Positions 33,242-38,010 of a stretch of DNA of 38,010 nucleotides are shown piece by piece. The stretch is taken from assembly GCF_001189245.1 (NCBI RefSeq), contig NZ_LFIQ01000051.1:10981-48990 (forward strand), written 5' to 3'. Below the pieces are notes generated by a model. That model saw nothing but the letters and a program-made list of their open reading frames with translations. It was not told the origin of the DNA and did not search any database. The number at the start of each line of letters is the position of its first letter. The stretch's first letter is position 1. Made by a program: the position numbers and the translations under genes. The stretch comes from Bradyrhizobium pachyrhizi (GTDB lineage Bacteria; Pseudomonadota; Alphaproteobacteria; Rhizobiales; Xanthobacteraceae).

Positions 33242-35052
33242 GGGGCTTCAACCCCGAAGCGTTCAGCCCAAAGCGCCACGCAATAAAGCCGCCAGCGCAT
33301 CCCGAGGTCGAGCCGGTGAAATTTCCTCTTCACCGCAGCCATGTTCACGTACCGGGCAAGCAGTGCGCTGCCGGCCACCTTTTCATACATCGCAGGCGAG
33401 TGTCGATTGAGCCATAGCTGATCGGGCGCGGCGAAACCGATCTTGTCCTTGCGCCAGGAGATGCTGGCCGGAAGAACCTCCTGCATGGCCGCACGAAGCG
33501 GCCACTTCGTCCATCCATTGTTCAACTTGATGCGCGTCGGCAAGCTCAACGCAAACTCAACAAATCGGTAATCCAGGAACGGCAATCGCGTCTCGATCCC
33601 AAACCGCATCGAGTTCTTGTCCTCGAAACGGAGCAGCATCGGCAGGTTGGTTTCCGTGATCTCGAGTACCTGCATTTCCTGCGCGTCCCTCGTCTCCCGC
33701 GCAAAACGGCGAAGACACTCCGGCAAGTCCGGGTTCTTCAGGAAGGCATATCGCCAACGGTAGAATGTGGCTCTTAGCACTGCCGAGCTGGCGCCAAACA
33801 GGTACATCAGCAAGCGTTGAGCTGATACGCCGGCCTGTGTGGCCGCGCGGAAGGCGGAGAAAAATCCCCTTACACCGGAGCGGTCCAGCTGGTCGCGGAG
33901 CCACGCCGCATAATAGCGATGATAGCCCAGCAGCGTCTCATCGCCCCCCTGACCATCGAGCAGCACAATCACGCCGTTCGCGCGCGCCGTCTTCATCACC
34001 TCGTATTGCATCATGATCGAGGGGCCAGCGAACGGCTCTTCCTGCACCTCGAGCAAGGCTTCCGCAGTCGATGCGAAATCCTCATAGCTCGGCTTGGTGC
34101 GCAACCAGTTCAGCTCGGCCTTTTCCACGACGTCGGCCGCGTAGGCTTCCTCGTTGTTCGCCGCCTGCTCGCTCACCGCAGTGATGGCAAAGAAGCGACC
34201 ATTGGAGGACGACGCGTAGTGCCTTGCGGCCAGCGTCGCGACGCTCGAACTGTCCAAACCTCCCGACAAGCAGGTTCCGACGCGAACATCCGAGCGCAGG
34301 CGCAGGCGCGTCGCATCGTCGAGCAGCTCCGCCAGTAACCTGGCCGCATCCTGTTCGTTCGCCACGGCCAAACGAGGCGCCAGCGAATAATAGCGTTCGA
34401 TCTCGATCCGGCCTGTCGACACGTCGACGCGCATCTTGTGTCCGGGCGGCAGCTTCTCGACACCCTTGAAGAAGGTCCGGCTGGTGTGATCGCTCAAACC
34501 GCAGACAAGAAAATCCCTGACGAGGTCGTCGTCCGCGATCGAACGCCCGATCAGGGGAAGCAGCTGGCGAATTTCCGAACCGAACGCGAACTGCGTCGCC
34601 GTGTTTGCGAAGTAGAACGGCTTTACGCCAAAGCGATCGCGCGCGCAGAACAGCGTATTGTCGCGCTCGTCGTGAATCGCGAACGACCACATGCCGTTGA
34701 AACGGTCGAGGCACTTCTCGCCCCAGCGGACATAGGCCGCCAGCAAGACCTCGGTGTCGGAGGCGGTATGAAAGACGTGACCGAGCGCTTCGAGTTCTGT
34801 ACGAAGCTCGAGATAGTTGTAAATCTCACCGTTGTAGGTGATCCAGATCGGGAGCAGTCGATCGCGCATCGGCTGCGCGCCGTCGTCGGTCAAGTCGATG
34901 ATGGCCAACCGCCGGTGCCCCAACCCGACCGCGCCATTGACCCGCACTCCGCGCCCGTCCGGACCGCGGTGAGCGACGAGATCGGTCAGTCGATCGACTT
35001 GATCAGCATCAACGAGCCCGTTCTTGGCGACTAGGCCGAATATGCCGCACAC
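33238..35052 (-). CDS. asnB: asparagine-synthase-type glutamine amidotransferase 4
   Basis: The 604-residue protein begins with a GTG codon at 35052 that gives MCGIFGLV, so the nucleophile Cys2 is in place. It has AHRGPDGRG at 27-35, TYNGEIYNYLELR at 72-84 and SGGLDSSS at 263-270, followed by LLDGQGGDETLLGY and LLRFEDKNSMRFGIETR. It is the shortest of the four copies and nearest in motif detail to copy 3. It leads an operon with two glycosyltransferases and is the only amidotransferase with the palindromic operator upstream, so its product may be switched by the winged-helix regulator independently of the others. A uronamide-forming role is inferred. Confidence 0.92.
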   Translation of the reverse strand: MCGIFGLVAKNGLVDADQVDRLTDLVAHRGPDGRGVRVNGAVGLGHRRLAIIDLTDDGAQPMRDRLLPIWITYNGEIYNYLELRTELEALGHVFHTASDTEVLLAAYVRWGEKCLDRFNGMWSFAIHDERDNTLFCARDRFGVKPFYFANTATQFAFGSEIRQLLPLIGRSIADDDLVRDFLVCGLSDHTSRTFFKGVEKLPPGHKMRVDVSTGRIEIERYYSLAPRLAVANEQDAARLLAELLDDATRLRLRSDVRVGTCLSGGLDSSSVATLAARHYASSSNGRFFAITAVSEQAANNEEAYAADVVEKAELNWLRTKPSYEDFASTAEALLEVQEEPFAGPSIMMQYEVMKTARANGVIVLLDGQGGDETLLGYHRYYAAWLRDQLDRSGVRGFFSAFRAATQAGVSAQRLLMYLFGASSAVLRATFYRWRYAFLKNPDLPECLRRFARETRDAQEMQVLEITETNLPMLLRFEDKNSMRFGIETRLPFLDYRFVEFALSLPTRIKLNNGWTKWPLRAAMQEVLPASISWRKDKIGFAAPDQLWLNRHSPAMYEKVAGSALLARYVNMAAVKRKFHRLDLGMRWRLYCVALWAERFGVEAP

Positions 35053-35150
35053 GAGTGACTGACCTATATCCGCTTGGGTTTCGTGGACAATGCGACAGGA
35101 AACGCATTCGAGCCGCTATGGCTTGAAATCCCATCCGGCGCCTGAGCTCA

Positions 35151-35180
35151 CCTCTAACCCGTTCACGCGATGAACGTCAA
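35151..35180 (-). promoter_or_regulatory. promoter of the amidotransferase 4 operon with embedded operator
   Basis: On the minus strand TTGACG (35180-35175) is followed, 17-18 bases later, by TTAGAG/TAGAGG at 35157-35151. The palindrome GTTCATCGCGTGAAC (35175-35161) fills the spacer, exactly as in the regulator promoter. The two promoters share TTGACGTTCATCGCRTGAAC. The leader to the GTG at 35052 is about 90-100 bases. The rest of the 170-base gap (35053-35222) shows nothing else that I can name. Confidence 0.65.
35161..35175. promoter_or_regulatory. operator copy 3: GTTCACGCGATGAAC
   Basis: Identical to copy 2 and flanked by C and G, giving 6-bp arms. A looser palindrome (cctcaccgggtgaagg) follows at about 35181-35196, but it is not the same sequence. 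Confidence 0.75.
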
Positions 35181-35222
35181 CCTCACCGGGTGAAGGAGCG
35201 ATCGCGCGAGCTGACTTGCCGT

Positions 35223-36407
35223 CTATCTTTCGATCGGTTCACCGACATCCTGACCTGCCGCCTGTCGCATTGTCGCCGCAAAACTCGCTGCGAACGCGCT
35301 GACATTGTCGTCCTGGTGCGGGACGACGTTCCGAATGGTGGGCCCGTGAGCTTCCTGCACGGCCTGCATCAGGTGGTCTGCCAACGCGACCGGATCGTCG
35401 ACGCCGAAATAGCGGGCGCTACCCGCGGTCTGCTCCCGATGCACGTCGATGTCGGACAGGATCATCGGAACGCCAAACGATTTCGCCTCCTCGACGGTCG
35501 TGCTCCAGCCCTCGAAGCGCGATGGGTTGATCAGCGCCGTTGAAGCGCGCAGCAGCGCGTAGACATGCGGCAGCGGGATAACGCCTAGGTGGCGGAACTG
35601 CGCTTCAAGGCCGCGCTTCTGGATCTCGGAGTTGACCAGATCATAATAGCCCGGCTCGCGCCGGTCTTCCTTGCTGCCGGATGCACAGATCACCACGTCG
35701 ATCGCCCGCCCCTTCAGGATCGTCAAGGCGTCGACGACGAGCTTGTGGTTCTTGTGGCGATAGAACTGATTGGGCAGATAGAAATAGTTCGCCGGCAGAT
35801 GATATGCCCCGATCACTTCGGCCGGGTCCGTGTTCAGGAACGCGGCCGGCGGCTGGGTCGCGAAGCGAACGACGCAGACCTGGTTTCTTGCGCCTGGATA
35901 GTAGGCCCTGAAATCACGCAGCGCGCTCTCGCTGCTCAGCATGATGGTTCGGCCCGAGGCGATTTGCATGCGAAAGCCAAGCTCGCGGCGCCAGCGTGCC
36001 GTCGTTGGAAACAGTTGCGGCAGAGAGCGGTGCTGCAAATCCGGAATCCATGCCACTGCCGGATGCGCGAGCCGCCAACCAAAGAAACGTGCCGATTCGA
36101 CGACGACATCGATCCCGGCGCCTCGAAACGCCGCCGCGGCTCCGCGATCCAGACCAAGCCCGAGTGCCGCGGCCAACCCTGGCTGTCCATCGAAAGTCTC
36201 CGATCGAACGACCTCGACACCCGGTATCGCGGCAAGCTCCGCGAGTTCATTCTCTTCGGCCCTGTTCCCGGCAAAGACAATCGGAACGAATTCGCCGGGC
36301 AGAAACCTGGCAAGCGCCGCAAACAGATTGCGCTGATAATTGTAGCCGCCGGCCCAAAGCCGTCGCGAAATGTGACCGAACGCGAACCGCAATGGGCGGG
36401 GCGTCAC
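35223..36407 (-). CDS. GT4-family glycosyltransferase
   Basis: The 394-residue enzyme has FAFGHISRRLWAGGYNYQRNLF at its start, then AVAWIPDLQHRSLPQLFP and SSESALRDFRAYYPGA in the N-domain. The C-domain has YFYLPNQFYRHKNHKLVVDAL and ALINPSRFEGWSTTVEEAKSFGVPMILSD, a clear GT4 E-x7-E region. The frame is open far upstream, but a GTG at 36407 overlapping the SDR stop (GTGA) gives a start just before the first strand, and the upstream extension would be Arg-rich read-through. It is the end of an operon with the SDR and methyltransferase genes to its right. Confidence 0.87.
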   Translation of the reverse strand: MTPRPLRFAFGHISRRLWAGGYNYQRNLFAALARFLPGEFVPIVFAGNRAEENELAELAAIPGVEVVRSETFDGQPGLAAALGLGLDRGAAAAFRGAGIDVVVESARFFGWRLAHPAVAWIPDLQHRSLPQLFPTTARWRRELGFRMQIASGRTIMLSSESALRDFRAYYPGARNQVCVVRFATQPPAAFLNTDPAEVIGAYHLPANYFYLPNQFYRHKNHKLVVDALTILKGRAIDVVICASGSKEDRREPGYYDLVNSEIQKRGLEAQFRHLGVIPLPHVYALLRASTALINPSRFEGWSTTVEEAKSFGVPMILSDIDVHREQTAGSARYFGVDDPVALADHLMQAVQEAHGPTIRNVVPHQDDNVSAFAASFAATMRQAAGQDVGEPIER

Positions 36408-37333
36408 GAAGCCTGCCCCTTGAACCAGGCCACGTAATCGGCAAGGCCTCGATCGAGCGGAATGCGCCAATCGAACCCGATCTGGCGCAGCACGGCATCG
36501 TCGGCCAACAGGCTCACGGGATCGCCGGGCCGGCTTACGCCCGAGTGCCGCACAACGGTATTGCCGCCCCACTGCCGGATGAGACCGGCTGCGATATCGG
36601 CAACGCTGGTCCCACGGCCCGACCCGCCATTGATGACCCGGAAGGCCGCCTGCGACGACGGTGTTGCGACGCTTGCGAGCAGCCTTGCGACATCACGCAC
36701 GTCGATCCAGTCGCGGATTTCGTTGCCCGTCCCGCCAAGCGTGAGCACCTGCTCCTTGGCCGCCAGCCGCGAGCAGATGTCCCAGAGCAGCTGCTTGCGC
36801 AAATTGGGTCCATAGACCGAGAACAGCCGCACGATCGTGCAGCGGATGCCAAACGACTGCGCGTAGCTCCCGCACAATTGCTCCATCATCAACTTGTGCT
36901 TCCCATAGGGCGACATCGGAGTTGCGATCGCGCTTTCAGCGATCGGGCCGACATGGTCGGCTCCATAGACGGCCGCACTTGACGCCGCGATCACGGCGCA
37001 GTTCGGCGCGGATCCGCGCAGCCATTCGAGCAGCCGCGCGGTGCTCGCCACGGTGCGCGAAAAGTCCTCGAACGGCCGCTCGATCGAGATGCCGACCGAC
37101 GATCCGCCGGCCAGATGAAAGATCTGCGCCGGTAGCCCGTGCGCGGCCGCGAGCGCATTGAGATTGGCCGCGTCGATTTCACCGTTGATCCAGCTCTGCA
37201 AACCAAGCCGCCGGGATTCCGCTGCATCGAGTGCGCCGTGCCCGACGCCGTGCACCGCTTGGCCCGCTCCCGCCAGCTCATGCACGAGATGACGGCCGAT
37301 GAACCCATTCGCGCCTGTGACCCAGACGATCAT
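36404..37333 (-). CDS. NAD-dependent epimerase/dehydratase (extended SDR)
   Basis: The 309-residue protein has TGANGFIG at 6-13, AASSAAVYG with the catalytic Ser, and Tyr-xxx-Lys in SPYGKHKLMME, so the triad is complete. RLFSVYGPNLRKQL and WIDVRDVARLL are typical of nucleotide-sugar 4-epimerases and 4-ketoreductases. It could be a UDP-GlcNAc/GlcA 4-epimerase or a GDP-6-deoxy-4-keto-hexose reductase; the sequence alone does not decide. It overlaps the GT4 gene downstream and lies 3 bases from the methyltransferase stop upstream, which indicates a single transcript. Confidence 0.85.
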   Translation of the reverse strand: MIVWVTGANGFIGRHLVHELAGAGQAVHGVGHGALDAAESRRLGLQSWINGEIDAANLNALAAAHGLPAQIFHLAGGSSVGISIERPFEDFSRTVASTARLLEWLRGSAPNCAVIAASSAAVYGADHVGPIAESAIATPMSPYGKHKLMMEQLCGSYAQSFGIRCTIVRLFSVYGPNLRKQLLWDICSRLAAKEQVLTLGGTGNEIRDWIDVRDVARLLASVATPSSQAAFRVINGGSGRGTSVADIAAGLIRQWGGNTVVRHSGVSRPGDPVSLLADDAVLRQIGFDWRIPLDRGLADYVAWFKGQAS

Positions 37334-37336
37334 CGA

Positions 37337-38010
37337 TCAGGCCTTGTGACAGACAAAAGAGTAGAGCCGGCCCGGCCGATTGTCGAAACGTTCGGCCATC
37401 GACAGCAACGAGCCGAACACAAGACGCGACGCAAACGCGGTTCGCCACAGCGGCGCCACCGGAACCTTTTGCGTCAACCTGGTCACGATCGCCGATTTCA
37501 GGGTCTCCAGCGTATAGGGAAACAGGTTGATCGGGCTTTGCAGCGGCGCCAGCGCGTCGATCGCGGAAAAGCCTGCGGCGGTCAGCGCGCCGGTGTAGCG
37601 ATCGAGCAGGTAGGCATGCTCGCCCCCGTAAAGATGATGCAACGGATGCTGCGCGAGGAACTGGGGGAGGTCCGCCTCCTTGCTGATGACATGCTCGCGC
37701 GCAGCGATCAGCATGCCGCCGGGCCGCAGCACGCGAAACATCTCCCGGCATGCTCCCTCGAGATCGCGCGTGTGGTGCAGCACGGCGCGGGCAAAGACGA
37801 CATCGAACGCCGCATCGGCGAACGGCAGCCGCTCGGAAAACTCTTCGACCACCCGGATCGGCTGTTGCGACTGCGCTGCCAGATCGCGGATCGCCGCCGC
37901 TCCCACGATCGCGCTGGGATCCGGCTCGAGCGCCGTCACGGCAAAGCCGGTTCGGGCGAGCGCGTAGCTCGCAATGCCGCGGCCGGCGCCGACATCGAGC
38001 GCGGCGCCGG
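37337..38010 (-). CDS. class I SAM methyltransferase (5' end outside window)
   Basis: The frame runs off the right edge without a start. The visible 223 residues begin in motif I (ALDVGAGRGIASYALARTGF), continue with VTALEPDPSAIVG (ribose-binding acidic residue), FDVVFARAVLHHTRD and REMFRVLRPGGMLIAARE, and end with a family-variable tail. This is a Methyltransf_11-type enzyme. The ATG at 37939 is internal, after motif I, and is not the true start. It probably modifies a sugar of the same polysaccharide, but GC content and codon use are higher here than in the core, so it could also belong to an older neighbouring locus. Confidence 0.85.
   Translation of the reverse strand, partial: GAALDVGAGRGIASYALARTGFAVTALEPDPSAIVGAAAIRDLAAQSQQPIRVVEEFSERLPFADAAFDVVFARAVLHHTRDLEGACREMFRVLRPGGMLIAAREHVISKEADLPQFLAQHPLHHLYGGEHAYLLDRYTGALTAAGFSAIDALAPLQSPINLFPYTLETLKSAIVTRLTQKVPVAPLWRTAFASRLVFGSLLSMAERFDNRPGRLYSFVCHKA

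Noticed and set aside
1..38010. CRISPR arrays, tRNA or rRNA genes, insertion sequences, phage or toxin-antitoxin genes.
   Set aside because: I looked for regular repeats, cloverleaf-like gene ends, transposase motifs and integrase motifs and saw none.

Overview
The window is a large surface-polysaccharide (LPS O-antigen or capsule-type) biosynthesis locus. High GC at the edges, GTG starts, ATGA and GTGA stop/start overlaps and protein style suggest an alphaproteobacterium, perhaps of the Bradyrhizobium/Rhodopseudomonas type; this is inference, since no rRNA or housekeeping marker is present. All but three of the genes lie on the minus strand.

Layout, left to right. 1-697 (+): the tail of an unidentified gene, then a GmhB-like HAD phosphatase. 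733-3373 (-): aminotransferase, acyltransferase and sugar-nucleotide oxidoreductase, read in the reverse order. 3374-3842: the only long gene-free stretch. 3843-5237 (+): a polytopic membrane protein, possibly Wzy-like. 5285-11632 (-): nucleotide-sugar genes: a non-hydrolysing UDP-sugar 2-epimerase (WlbD/WbpI type), three SDR proteins closely resembling Bordetella WbmF, WbmG and WbmH, a UDP-glucuronate-type 4-epimerase and a TviB-type UDP-HexNAc 6-dehydrogenase. 11750-25575 (-): a decoration and assembly block with three asparagine-synthase-type amidotransferases, four glycosyltransferases and two methyltransferases. 25572-27882 (-): the Wzm/Wzt ABC exporter. 27970-29504 (-): WlbA and WlbB. 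29623-30785 (-): an RfaH/NusG-type antiterminator and a winged-helix regulator fused to a Rossmann-like domain. 30924-35052 (-): two glycosyltransferases and a fourth amidotransferase. 35223-38010 (-): glycosyltransferase, SDR and a methyltransferase cut by the window edge.

How they fit together. TviB, WlbA, a DegT-type aminotransferase, WlbB and WlbD form a route from UDP-GlcNAc to UDP-2,3-diacetamido-2,3-dideoxy-mannuronic acid. The WbmF/G/H homologues should convert such sugars to other epimers, as in Bordetella O-antigen synthesis. Four glutamine-dependent amidotransferases are then well placed to turn uronic acids into uronamides. Seven glycosyltransferases build the chain, methyltransferases may modify or cap it, and Wzm/Wzt exports it.

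The most striking non-coding signal is a 15-bp palindrome, GTTCA-YGCGA-TGAAC, present three times. Two copies precede the winged-helix regulator and one precedes the fourth amidotransferase operon. In both places a copy sits inside the spacer of a TTGACG/TA promoter, so the regulator probably represses itself and that operon. A GCGGTAGC ops-like element next to a 9-bp-stem hairpin lies between the RfaH-like gene and wlbA, which suggests operon-specific antitermination of the long core operon.
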